DNA of 64,000 nucleotides, taken from an uncultured Agathobaculum sp. (GTDB lineage Bacteria > Bacillota > Clostridia > Oscillospirales > Butyricicoccaceae). How positions within the stretch are numbered: position 1 is the first letter of the stretch; each line of letters starts with the position of its first letter. Under the pieces are notes generated by a model. It had not been told where the DNA came from. It ran no database searches and saw only the letters and a program-made list of their open reading frames with translations. The stretch is taken from contig CAKSVR010000010.1 in NCBI GenBank assembly GCA_934504345.1, positions 1 to 64,000 on the forward strand. Reading direction: 5' to 3'. This document shows positions 32,279 through 41,700 of this stretch, piece after piece. Made by a program: the position numbers and the translations under genes.

Positions 32279-33172
32279 ATGGCTATCAAGATTGGTATTG
32301 CACCGGACTCCTGGGGCGTATGGTTCCCGGCGAGCGATCCGAACAATGCAAAGCAGCCCCAGTGGTGGCGCTGCCTGGACGAAATGAAGGTTGCCGGCTA
32401 CGAGGGCTGCGAGATCGGTCCCTGGGGCTATATGCCGAACGACGATCCCAAGGTTCTGAAGAACGCTATGGACGCGCGCGGCCTGACTCTGGTAGGCGCG
32501 ACCGAGGGCGGCAACTTCCTCGACGACGCTGCTGTTGAGGGTATGCTCAAGGACATCGACGATATTTCCGCACTGCTGAAGGCTTTCCCGTCCGCTAAGT
32601 ATATCGTTCTGCTGCCTCCGATGTACACCAACCTCGCTACCGGCGAGCTGGAGATGAATCCGGAGCTGACCGACGAAGAGTGGGCTACCTACTGCAAGAA
32701 TGTGCAGAAGTGCGCGGACCGCTGCGCTGCGAACGGCTTCGTTGGCCTGTTCCACCCGCACGTTGACAGCCACGTTCAGACCGAGGAGCAGATCGAGCGC
32801 TTCCTGAATGACACCAACGTTGATCTGTGCTTCGACACCGGCCACCATGTATACGGCGGCGGCGAGCCGATCTCCTTCTACAAGAAGTGGGCTAAGCGCA
32901 TCCCGTACATCCACTTCAAGGACTGCGATCTGGCAGTCAAGGCTAAGATGGACGAGAACAAGTGGTCTTTTGCCAAGGCTGTAACCGAGGACATCATGGT
33001 TGAGCCGGGCAAGGGCAGCATCGACTTCACGGCTATGCACAAGGCACTCGACGAGTGCGGCTACGACGGCTGGTGTGTCGTAGAGCAGGACCTGTTCCCG
33101 GTCAAGTCCTTTGACGTACCGCTGGAGAAGGCCTCCATCGGCCGTGAGAACCTCCGCAAGGCAGGCTTCTAA
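32279..33172 (+). CDS. sugar phosphate isomerase/epimerase-like TIM barrel (IolE/MocC-like)
   Basis: This 297-residue protein belongs to the AP-endonuclease-2/xylose isomerase-like TIM-barrel family. The start GIAPDSWGVWFP, the metal-binding stretches FHPHVDSH, FDTGHH and HFKDCD, and the terminal VVEQD are typical of inosose dehydratase and rhizopine MocC-type enzymes. Together with the Gfo/Idh dehydrogenase upstream it suggests a dehydrogenase-then-dehydratase/isomerase pair acting on a cyclitol. A keto-sugar epimerase is the main alternative. It starts behind GGGAGGATATAATT. Confidence 0.85.
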   Translation: MAIKIGIAPDSWGVWFPASDPNNAKQPQWWRCLDEMKVAGYEGCEIGPWGYMPNDDPKVLKNAMDARGLTLVGATEGGNFLDDAAVEGMLKDIDDISALLKAFPSAKYIVLLPPMYTNLATGELEMNPELTDEEWATYCKNVQKCADRCAANGFVGLFHPHVDSHVQTEEQIERFLNDTNVDLCFDTGHHVYGGGEPISFYKKWAKRIPYIHFKDCDLAVKAKMDENKWSFAKAVTEDIMVEPGKGSIDFTAMHKALDECGYDGWCVVEQDLFPVKSFDVPLEKASIGRENLRKAGF

Positions 33173-33616
33173 TTGAGAAAGCACCTCGCAATACCCCGTA
33201 TTTAGCAATTGAATATCGAAATACCCATTTTACTAAAATCGCATCTACACATTCCCGTTTTCATCATTTTGTTATCCAATCCCTCTTGAAACTCCAACTT
33301 CAAGAGGGATTGCTGATAAAAGCGCCGAAAGGCGCAGAAATGCCGTGAAATGCACGGTATTTCCCAAGCGGGTGTCAGAGTTTTTGAGATGACACCAAGG
33401 CAACACCGCACAATTGAAGCTGCGGCGCTTTGCGGAAATTTTGTGCCCTGACTTTGGCTTCGGTTCCTTGCGCGAGTTCCGTCCGCGCTGCCGAGGTTTC
33501 ACGGTAATACATCAAGTATTACCGCAAAACCGCGCCTCGTCAGTACGCAAAATTTACTCGCAAATCGCTCTTGTTGAATTATGTGGTATTGCCTAGAAAA
33601 AGAGAGGAGAAGAAAA
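33173..33616. other. non-coding region with hairpins and a MITE-like element
   Basis: No gene is visible. From left to right it holds a strong stem (AATCCCTCTTGAA with TTCAAGAGGGATT, about 33281-33314), two short hairpins (33319-33333 and 33340-33360) and a hairpin GGTGTCA..TGACACC (33371-33396). The 195-bp palindromic element at 33399-33593 follows and ends 23 bp before the next start codon. Confidence 0.65.
33399..33593. mobile_element. MITE-like 195-bp palindromic element
   Basis: The element is bounded by imperfect terminal inverted repeats: GGCAACACCGCACAATTGAA (33399-33418) and the complement of 33574-33593, with 16 of 20 matching. The two halves keep pairing inward (for example 33423-33450 with 33541-33567). 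The middle folds as CGGTAATAC, ATCAA, GTATTACCG (33502-33524). It encodes nothing and lacks a clear target duplication. It ends just before the ribosome site of the binding-lipoprotein gene, so it forms that gene's 5' UTR or carries its promoter. Confidence 0.65.
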
Positions 33617-34642
33617 ATGAACAAGAAGAGAGTGTTAGCGATGTTGCTGGCAGGCGCGATGACCCTGTCCATGACGGCGTGCGGTGGTTCCGGAGGCTCC
33701 GGTACCAAGACCGACAGCGGTGATCAGGGCGGTTCCTCCGCTTCCGGCAGTGCGAAGTACAATGTAAGCGTTATCCTCAAGACGCTGGCTGCTGAGTACT
33801 GGCAGTACGTTAAGTCCGGCGCAGAGGATTATGCGGCTGAGCATCCCGATGAAGTAACGGTTGACGTTAAGGGCCCGAGCTCGGAAACCGCTTTCGATGA
33901 AATGCAGAACATGATCGAAACCGATCTCAGCTCCGGTACTTATGACGGCCTTGTTATCTCTCCGCTCCAGTCCGACACGGCGGCTCAGCTCGTAAGCGGC
34001 ACCAAGCTGCCGATCGTTGCAGTTGATACCGTATTCGAGGGCCCGGAGGTTGTTTCTTTCGTAGGCACCGGCAACGAGGCTGCTGCGAAAAAGGGCGGCG
34101 AGGCAGCTGTTGAGGCTGCAAAGGCTGCCGGCTGGACCGACATCAAGTGCATCGAGATCGCCGGCGTACAGGGCGACGAAACCTGCTCGGCTCGTATGCG
34201 CGGCTATGAAGCCGGCGTGACCGAGGCAGGCGGCGAGTTCCTGACCAGCGAGGTTCAGTACGCAGATGCTACCGCAGACCGTGCGACCACCGCGATGGAA
34301 GCTATCATGCAGACCCATCCGGAGGGCATCGCCATCATCTGCGCGCATAACGACGATACCGCAATGGCAGCCGCTCGTGCAGCAGCAGGCCATGAAGCAT
34401 ACAAAAACACCATCTTCCTCGGCTTTAACGGCGACCGTGCCGCTTGTGAAGCGATCCTGTCCGGCCAGATGACCATGTCTGTCGCACAGATGGCTTACGA
34501 GATGGGCTACAAGGCTGTTGAAACCATGGTTCAGGCGCTGAACGGCGAAAAGGTCGAGCCGGTCGTAGACTCCGGTTCGGACGTTGTAACGCCGGACAAC
34601 GCGCAGGAGCGCCTTGACACGCTCAAGACACAGCTCCACTAA
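33617..34642 (+). CDS. sugar-binding lipoprotein (Peripla_BP_4), symporter-associated
   Basis: The 341-residue lipoprotein has lipobox MTAC (Cys22), a Gly/Ser-rich linker and a ribose-type periplasmic binding fold (VILKTLAAEYWQYVKSGAEDYA, later IPLQ-like VISPLQSDTAAQL and ICAHNDDTAMAAARA). No ABC permease or ATPase follows; the next gene is a sodium:solute symporter. A close paralogue at 63339 is again beside a symporter. It starts behind GAGAGGAGAAG, just after the MITE-like element. Confidence 0.9.
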   Translation: MNKKRVLAMLLAGAMTLSMTACGGSGGSGTKTDSGDQGGSSASGSAKYNVSVILKTLAAEYWQYVKSGAEDYAAEHPDEVTVDVKGPSSETAFDEMQNMIETDLSSGTYDGLVISPLQSDTAAQLVSGTKLPIVAVDTVFEGPEVVSFVGTGNEAAAKKGGEAAVEAAKAAGWTDIKCIEIAGVQGDETCSARMRGYEAGVTEAGGEFLTSEVQYADATADRATTAMEAIMQTHPEGIAIICAHNDDTAMAAARAAAGHEAYKNTIFLGFNGDRAACEAILSGQMTMSVAQMAYEMGYKAVETMVQALNGEKVEPVVDSGSDVVTPDNAQERLDTLKTQLH

Positions 34643-34937
34643 GCAAAGGCAGATGCGGGCCGGTCCGCCGGCCCGCAATACCGACGATTCTCTCTCCCGT
34701 CGGTGGAAAAACGCTCCAACGTTCCACCAAATATGGGATTCTAACATAGTTCCTTTCTCTCATTCTATTTCTCTATATGGCTGTACCCCCTGCTCCTGCG
34801 ATGCAGGATTAGGGGGTATTGCTGTAAATAAAGATGGATAGGAAAGATAAATATTACCTGAATCAAGCAAAAGAGGGACCATACTGCTGTCCATTCGCAC
34901 GACAGCAAAGACACAGCAAACAAGAGGGGTTTAAGAA
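34643..34937 (+). other. structured leader between binding lipoprotein and symporter genes
   Basis: Four hairpins can be drawn in this 295-bp spacer. They are TGCGGGCCGG/CCGGCCCGCA (about 34651-34674), GGTGGAA/TTCCACC (about 34701-34727), TACCCCCTG..TAGGGGGTA with inner CTCCTGC/GCAGGA (about 34785-34821), and TGCTGT..ACAGCA. The first may attenuate transcription. No known riboswitch class is recognisable. Confidence 0.45.
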
Positions 34938-36533
34938 ATGGCATTTACACTGGGTTCATTTGTGCTTGTCACCGTAGCGGTGGCATTTGTAAGCTGGCTC
35001 AAAACCAAGGGAACGGACGAAACCAGCAAGGACGGTTATTTTCTGGGCGGCCGCAGCCTGAGCGGTCTGGTCATCTTCGGCTCGCTGATGATGACAAACC
35101 TGTCGGCAGAGCAGCTCGTCGGCCGCAACGGTCAGGGCTACGCCGCCGGTATGACAGCGATGGGCTGGGAAACCATGTGTCCGATCGCATTGACGCTGAT
35201 GGCACTGTTTTTCATCCCGAAATACTTCAAGCTCGGCATCTCCACCATTCCGGAGTTTCTGGAAAGCCGCTTTGACCGCGCTACCCGCGTGATCGTATCG
35301 TTTATTTTCCTTGTTGCTTATATCGTAACCATGCTGCCGCTGGTACTGTACGCCGGTTCGGTAGCAATGGAGCGTATCTTCGGCATCACCGCTCTGATGG
35401 GCGGCAACCGCTTCATGGCGACCACCATAATGTGCGTTGCACTGGGCGTTATCGGCGGTATCTACGCGATCTTCGGCGGCCTGAAGGCCGTAGCCGTATC
35501 GGATACGCTCAACGGCATGATCTTTATTATCGGCGCAGTCATCCTGATCCCGGTTCTGGCATTTATCGCGCTGGGCGACGGCAGCATTGCAGAGGGCATC
35601 CGCCTGTTCGCTACCTCCTCTCCGGAGCACCTGAATGCCATCCAGCCCGCGAACGCACAGCCGCCGTATATTCCGTGGCCGATGATCCTGCTGGGCTGCG
35701 GCATCAACCACATTTCCTACTACTGCACCAATCAGGCGATCATGCAGCGCGTGCTCGGCGCAAAGAACCTGAAGGAAGCGCAGAAGGGCGCGCTTCTCTC
35801 CGGCCTGGCACTGGTATTCTGCCCGATCTTCCTCGTAGCGCCGGGCGTTATCCAGTTCATCCGTGACGGCGGCGTGCTGACCGATTTCGATATGGCGTAC
35901 CCGTCCCTCATCAAGGACATCCTGCCGACTCCGGTGCTGGGCTTCTTCGCAGCCGTTATGTTCGGCGCGATCCTGTCCTCGTTCAACTCGGTACTGAACA
36001 GCTCCATGACGCTGTTCACGCTGGACATCCTGCCGGTCCTCTCCAAGAAGAAGCGCACCGATGCACAGCTCATCACCGTTGCAAAGCGTTTCGGCATTGT
36101 GCTGTGTCTGGCATCCATCGTCATCGCACCGTTCCTGCTGTACCTGCCGGCCGGCATCAGCACGTTCCTCAACCAGATGTGGGGTTACTATGGCGTTCCG
36201 GTTCTGGCGATCGTGGTCATGGGCATTCTCGCACCGCGTATGCCGAGCTTCGCACCGAAGCTCACCATTGTGGTACATATCGTGTGCTACGGCCTGATGA
36301 TGAACCTGTTGCCGTTCCACTTCCTGTATTTCGAAGTAGGCGCATTCGTGATCGACCTGATCCTGATGGCAGTGCTCACCAAGGCCGCACCGCGCAAGGA
36401 AGCATATGTTCTGCCTGACCTCGAGGTCGTTGACATGACTCCGTGGAAGTACCGTATGCCGGTTATCGTTGTAACGTTTATCCTGCTGATCGGTATTTAT
36501 GTACTGTTCTCTCCTCTCGGCCTCGGCGGCTGA
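34938..36533 (+). CDS. sodium:solute symporter (SSS family)
   Basis: This 531-residue protein has about 14 membrane segments of the SLC5/vSGLT type. It carries the family pattern GYFLGGRSLSG near the start, NLSAEQLVGRNGQGYAAG, and AVMFGAILSSFNSVLNSS in the sodium-site region. SGLT-like members carry sugars or inositols with Na+. It shares its overall pattern with the symporter at 60683. Its position between a sugar-binding lipoprotein and an AraC regulator, next to polyol enzymes, suggests a cyclitol or sugar substrate. Confidence 0.92.
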   Translation: MAFTLGSFVLVTVAVAFVSWLKTKGTDETSKDGYFLGGRSLSGLVIFGSLMMTNLSAEQLVGRNGQGYAAGMTAMGWETMCPIALTLMALFFIPKYFKLGISTIPEFLESRFDRATRVIVSFIFLVAYIVTMLPLVLYAGSVAMERIFGITALMGGNRFMATTIMCVALGVIGGIYAIFGGLKAVAVSDTLNGMIFIIGAVILIPVLAFIALGDGSIAEGIRLFATSSPEHLNAIQPANAQPPYIPWPMILLGCGINHISYYCTNQAIMQRVLGAKNLKEAQKGALLSGLALVFCPIFLVAPGVIQFIRDGGVLTDFDMAYPSLIKDILPTPVLGFFAAVMFGAILSSFNSVLNSSMTLFTLDILPVLSKKKRTDAQLITVAKRFGIVLCLASIVIAPFLLYLPAGISTFLNQMWGYYGVPVLAIVVMGILAPRMPSFAPKLTIVVHIVCYGLMMNLLPFHFLYFEVGAFVIDLILMAVLTKAAPRKEAYVLPDLEVVDMTPWKYRMPVIVVTFILLIGIYVLFSPLGLGG

Positions 36534-36540
36534 TACCTGC

Positions 36541-36576
36541 AAAAAAGCCAGACTGCATTGCAGTCTGGCTTTTTTG
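36541..36576 (+). terminator. terminator after the symporter gene
   Basis: AAAAAAGCCAGACTGC and GCAGTCTGGCTTTTTT form a near-perfect stem with A and T runs, eight bases after the stop codon. Confidence 0.9.
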
Positions 36577-36801
36577 CATCATTTTGGTACACACGCGGCG
36601 TAATCACGGCAGAGTGCACGGGTTTTGCGGTCTGACGGCTTGCCGGGTGCAGGGCGGCGTAACTGCGACCGCCCAAATCGTTCGGCGGGTGGTCGGATTG
36701 CCTCCCGTGGAATGAAATAAACGCAAATCGTTACGTTCTCTTCACTCTCCACTCTCCACTCTCCACTCTCCAATCTCCACTCTCAACCTTCAACTCTCAA
36801 T
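36577..36801. repeat. dispersed repeat copy and heptamer array
   Basis: This spacer holds no gene. Positions 36594-36629 repeat the 36-bp stretch at 23215-23250. Positions 36745-36800 are a degenerate tandem array of ACTCTCC-type heptamers, at least four near-perfect copies followed by decayed ones. The array ends next to the stop codon of the AraC regulator gene. Confidence 0.65.
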
Positions 36802-37668
36802 TTAGTAGCTGATGGCTCGGAATGCCGTCGGCGAGATATTGGTTTCCTGCCGGAATGCGCGGGCGAAGTGCGAGGCGCTGTTGAAGCCGCAGTCCTCGGC
36901 GATCTGCTCGACGGTGGAGTCGCTCGAGAGCAGCAGGCGCTTGGCCTGCCGCAGACGGTATTGCAGCAGGTATTCATGCGGCGTACAGCCGACAAAGCGC
37001 TTAAAGCTGCGGATAAAGTGCGATTTGCTCACGCCGCACATCTCGGCGAGGTCGTCGAGCGAAATGTCCTCCGCGTAGTGGTTATGGATGAACGACAGCG
37101 CGGGCGCGAGCAGCTCGCTCGTCACGCCGGTGCGGGTGGTCGGCGAGGCCAGACCGCCCAGAATGCTGTGTACGGCGATGGAGATCTGGTGCTCGTTCAT
37201 CGAGGCGAACTGGGTGCTCATGGAATTGTACTGCGCGGCGTGGACGATGGTGCGAAAATGATCCTTGAGCGACAGCATGGGCTGGCTTTCGTGCACGATG
37301 CCGAAGCGCTCGGTCAGATATTCGGTATATTCCTTACTGCCCGCGCCGTTGAAATGGAACCAGTAGAAATCCACCGCATCCGGACACCAGTAGCAGTGCG
37401 GCTTGCGGCAGTCGAACAGCGCGATCTCGCCCTCATGGGCTTCGGCGGTCATGCCGTTCGTGCGGATACACAGCGAACCGCTGTTGATGTAGATCAGCAG
37501 GTATTGATCGATGGATTCGCGCTCGATACGGTAATCGCTGTTGCAGATGAACCGCCCGAACTGCGGGCAGTAGTACAGCGCGGTCTTGGCGAACTCGGAC
37601 GGCAGTGAAAAGTCCATGAATGAGGGTGTGAGTACGCCGGTATCTACGATTCGCATAGTATTCCTCAC
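36802..37668 (-). CDS. AraC family transcriptional regulator with cupin-type sensor domain
   Basis: The 288-residue protein has an N-terminal AraC-binding cupin fold (YLLIYINSGSLCIRTNG, then EIALFDCRKPHCYW) and two C-terminal HTH motifs (SLDDLAEMCGVSKSHFIRSFKR and TVEQIAEDCGFNSASHFARAF). It probably binds a small sugar or polyol. It converges on the symporter gene and is the local candidate regulator of the 31-36.5 kb polyol locus. The start codon follows a GAGGAAT-type site. Confidence 0.9.
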   Translation of the reverse strand: MRNTMRIVDTGVLTPSFMDFSLPSEFAKTALYYCPQFGRFICNSDYRIERESIDQYLLIYINSGSLCIRTNGMTAEAHEGEIALFDCRKPHCYWCPDAVDFYWFHFNGAGSKEYTEYLTERFGIVHESQPMLSLKDHFRTIVHAAQYNSMSTQFASMNEHQISIAVHSILGGLASPTTRTGVTSELLAPALSFIHNHYAEDISLDDLAEMCGVSKSHFIRSFKRFVGCTPHEYLLQYRLRQAKRLLLSSDSTVEQIAEDCGFNSASHFARAFRQETNISPTAFRAISY

Positions 37669-37826
37669 TTTCCGTTAGTGGATAAGATAATCGTAGCATT
37701 TCACGCGGGAAATGACAAGTCCCTTTCTCGCATCCGGATATTCTGTGCATAGAACGCAGCAACCGGCTTGCACCGGCATACACATGACGAATAAACGATA
37801 TTATCTGTCGAACGGCAACGGTTTGC

Positions 37827-37855
37827 TTGGCAACTCTCTGCGGGCGGATTATACT
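37827..37855 (+). promoter_or_regulatory. sigma-A promoter of the LytTR/giant SLH operon
   Basis: TTGGCA (37827-37832) and TATACT (37850-37855) are 17 bp apart. They lie about 65 bp upstream of the proposed LytTR-PAS start. Confidence 0.65.
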
Positions 37856-37919
37856 AAAGGCAGGAATTTATGTCGAATGGAACGGATACAATGCCCGTTC
37901 GCCATCGACAGTGGAAAGA

Positions 37920-38732
37920 ATGGTGAAGAGTTTGCAGAATACGAATTATTTGACCATAATCTGTGACCGAAAGAAGCTTTCAATCGATATTCGCACGATC
38001 CTGTACATTCAAATGCACGAAAACATGGCGGAGATACACACCTCCGGCGGTAAGGTCTACAAGAGCCTGATCACGCTGGAGCGGCTGGAAAGTACACTGG
38101 GCGACTTGTTCCTCAAGGTGCACCGCAGCCGTCTGGTATCAGTGATGGCGATACACGACATTACGGACAAAATAAACCTTAACAACGGCGAACAGCTCGG
38201 CTATGTTGCCCGCCGCAAAAAGGAGCTGACCGCCGCACTGGCCGAAAAGCGTGCTCGGCTGATCGACACGCTGGACAGCGCAGCGTCGCCTGTGCCCGAT
38301 GACGAGCTGCACGCACAGTACCGCTGCTTTGATGCGCTGCCGATCGCGTTCACGGACATCGAAATGGTGCTCGATGAGAACAAAAACGCGGTTGACTGGA
38401 TTTTTCGCTATGCCAATCCCGCGCTGGCGCGGCTGGAAAAGGTGCCGCTGCATAAGCTGCTCGGGCGCTCGTTCCGCAGTGTGTTTCCCAACATGGACAG
38501 CAAGTGGCTGAAAAGCTACGAACGCGCCGCACTCTACGGAGAAACCCTCGAGCTGATCGCCCACAGCCCGGAGATCGACACATATTTGAAAATCATCTGC
38601 TTTCCGACCCAGCCCGGGCATTGCGGATGCCTGCTGTTCGACATTGCAGAGATGAAATTCGCGGAGGACAGCGGAGATGCGAACAACGCCAAGCTGCGGT
38701 ATTTCGCAAAAATACTGGAACAACTTGTCTGA
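37920..38732 (+). CDS. LytTR DNA-binding protein with C-terminal PAS-like domain
   Basis: The roughly 270-residue protein begins with a LytTR DNA-binding domain (about residues 8-105: YLTIICDRKKLSIDIRTILYIQ, KSLITLERLESTL, FLKVHRSRLVSVMAIHDI). A PAS-like domain follows (FDALPIAFTDIEMVLDENKNAVDWIFRYANPAL..LLGRSFRSVFPNM). LytTR usually sits at the C terminus after a receiver, so this order is unusual. The start is uncertain: the ATG at 37920 is my choice, though its ribosome site is weak. It ends 44 bp before the giant SLH gene with no terminator between, so it probably controls or is co-expressed with that surface protein. Confidence 0.75.
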   Translation: MVKSLQNTNYLTIICDRKKLSIDIRTILYIQMHENMAEIHTSGGKVYKSLITLERLESTLGDLFLKVHRSRLVSVMAIHDITDKINLNNGEQLGYVARRKKELTAALAEKRARLIDTLDSAASPVPDDELHAQYRCFDALPIAFTDIEMVLDENKNAVDWIFRYANPALARLEKVPLHKLLGRSFRSVFPNMDSKWLKSYERAALYGETLELIAHSPEIDTYLKIICFPTQPGHCGCLLFDIAEMKFAEDSGDANNAKLRYFAKILEQLV

Positions 38733-38776
38733 TTGCTGCGAAAGCAGCCGGAAATGGACTCCAAGGAGGAGAAAAT

Positions 38777-41700
38777 ATGAGAAAACAAACACGGCATGGG
38801 GCTCCCCATGCCCCAACGGATACCCGTTGGGGCAAAAAGGTCCTTGCTCTCTTTTTGAGCGTGGTTATGTGCCTGAGTATGTTGCCCGCAGGTGCGTTTG
38901 CAGCGGACAGTACAACGGGAGAAAATGCACATACACATGACAGCAGCTGGACCGCGCTGACAACGGCTACCTACGGAAATGCAATCCAGTCGAAGATATA
39001 TAACCCGAAGGCTAAACAAGAGGAAGGTGAGAGCCCCTATCCGGCGGGTACTTACCGGTTCTATCTGGATGAGAATATCGAACCGGAAAACAGCAGCAGC
39101 TATATCGTTTCTGCGAAGGCAGGGCAGCACATTATAATCTGCATGAACGGCCATACGCTGAAAGGCTATACCTTTAACGGACTGGCGCTGTTCAGAGCAG
39201 AACCGGGCGGCACAGTGACTTTCTGCGACTGTGTCGGCACCGGCGCCATTGTTGCCAAGGTGAATCCGAACGACACGACGCAGACCGACGGCGTTGCCGA
39301 GGTGGTGGACAGCAATACATGGCTCACGGAGAAGCTGGATGGCGGCATCGTGAATCTGTACGGCGGCACCCTCAAAAGCGAGAATCCCAAAGGCTCGGTT
39401 ATCACGGCAGACTATCATCAGGAGTATCGTGATGACTACAATGCCGGACATATCAATATCTACGGCGGCGCAGTGGAGGCGAAGCGCGGTCAGGCCGCCA
39501 TCGCAGCCGCCCGCCATGCAACCCTCACCATTGCCGGCGGCAGCACGATTACCGGCGATGTCTACGCGTCTGATATGACTATCGGCACGGCGGGCGGCGA
39601 TAAAGTGATCATCAACGGCGTTCTAAAAAGCGCTGAAGAGGCAACCACAATCCAATCTCTGGTGAATACCAACATCACGAAGTTGGAGGCAAACGCTTCC
39701 TACAAGAATCCTATTGAAAGCTGCACCATCGGCGAAATTTCCGGCTCGGCCAATGTGACCATCAAAGACAGCACGATTTTGACCGGCACGCTGAATATGT
39801 ACAATAGTGATTTGCCCGAAAACCGGGACGTTACCATTATAAACAGCAACCTGCACGATACTGTGGTCGGCGGTCGGAACATCACCATCGAGAATGACCC
39901 CGCCAGTGGCTACACCGTCGGCAGCATCAAAGCCAAAGAATTCTATATCTGGCAAGATGAAACAGTGGAGCGGAGCGCGGTGAGCCTGAGCGGCGTCACC
40001 GTGAACGGCAATGTGACTATCGACCAAAGTAGTGAGAACATCACCGCGAGCACATTAACCCTCAAGGATACCACCGTCACCGGCACGGTACGCACGGCCG
40101 GCAGCGCCGACACCATCACCGTGGACGGCGCGGTCAATGTCGAGGGCAGGATTGAGCTGAAAGACGGCCAGAAGATTACCATCGGCGAGAATCTTAGTAC
40201 AAACAATTCCAAGATCAACATCTCCTGTGAGCAGCCGGGCGATATTATCCAAAACCCGGGCACTAATACAAATCTGGGACCTGTGTTTACCTCCACTGAC
40301 GGTGAGCTGACCTTTGACAACAAAGGTCAGGTAACCTATGCTCCTCAGAACAATACCACCCACACGGACGACGCGACCTATACCGCTCTGATAGACGGCG
40401 GCACGCTGAAGAGCGGCCACTACTACCTGAGCCGTGATCTGGTGCTGACCAAGCCTATCGTCATTCCCAATGGCGCGGAGGTCACCCTTTGCCTGCACGG
40501 CTTTGACCTGACCGCCAGCAGCGAAATCAACATGATTGAAAACAGCGGTACGCTGCACCTGCAAAACTGCATGACTTTCAGTGGAAACTACAGTACCATC
40601 CGCTACACCGGCACATCGACGTTCGCGACGGTTATCCAAAACTACCCGACCGCTAAGCTGGACTTCGTGGATTACAAGACTCCGAGCGGCTCCGATGGCT
40701 TTTGCAGGCTCAACATTGACGGCGGAGCGGCCACTGCCATCGAAAACAGAGGTACGTTCACATGGAACGTCCAGTTGAACAGCGACCGCCACGGCACCAT
40801 CACCTCCGCCGGTCCGAAAACCATCAACAACCAAAGTGGGGGCACACTGACCATCAATGGTCCCGGCGTGGTGAAGAACACCTCCACCAACTCGACCTAT
40901 ATGGCGCTCTACAACAACGGCACGGTGAATCTGAACTATTCCAGCAGCGCACCCTCGTTTTCTAAGAGAGAGAGCTATCCCACCATCGTGGCGGAGGGCG
41001 AGGGCTCGGCCATCGTGACCACCGCGGACATGACCATCTGCAGCCCCGTCATCGGCAAGAGCACAAGCTCGGCGGCTCTGGTTATCGATGAGGGCTGCAA
41101 TGTACAAATCGTAGATAATGGACAACTATACACCGACCCGCAGGCGGGCTCGGTGACGAACAGCAACGGTTCCGCCATTGAGATTCGGAGAAGCAGCACG
41201 CTGACGGTGAACGGTACGGTCACGGGCAAGGGCAGTGACAAAAACGGTGCGATTATCAACAGCAACAGCACTGTCATCGTGAACGTAGACATGAACGACT
41301 CCTCGGTGTCCACCAATGGCGGCACCTTCACTTCCGCGAAGAACTTTTCCAACACGCCCATCATGGTAAAGGGCGGCACGGTAACTCTCACCGGCAGCAC
41401 CCTCACCGGCAGTGCCATCACGGCAACGGGCGGTACGCTGAACCTGACGAACTGCACCTCCACCAACAGCCCGGTTACTATTACCGGCGCGGCGGTGAAT
41501 GTCGATGGCGGCAGCTATACCAGCGGCAGCAACATCAACCTGAACGACGGCAGCCTGACCCTCAGCGGCGCAGCCAAGGTGAACAGCAACGCGCAGATCG
41601 TGCTGACATCGGGCAAGACCATTGCAATGTCCGGCGCCACGAACGACCTGCGGGTGAACGTTCAGGTTGCGGGCACCGGCCCGGTTGCCACGGGCGTGCC

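Noticed and set aside
36741..36800. A CRISPR array
   Set aside because: The units are 7 bp without unique spacers and there are no cas genes; it is a simple tandem array.
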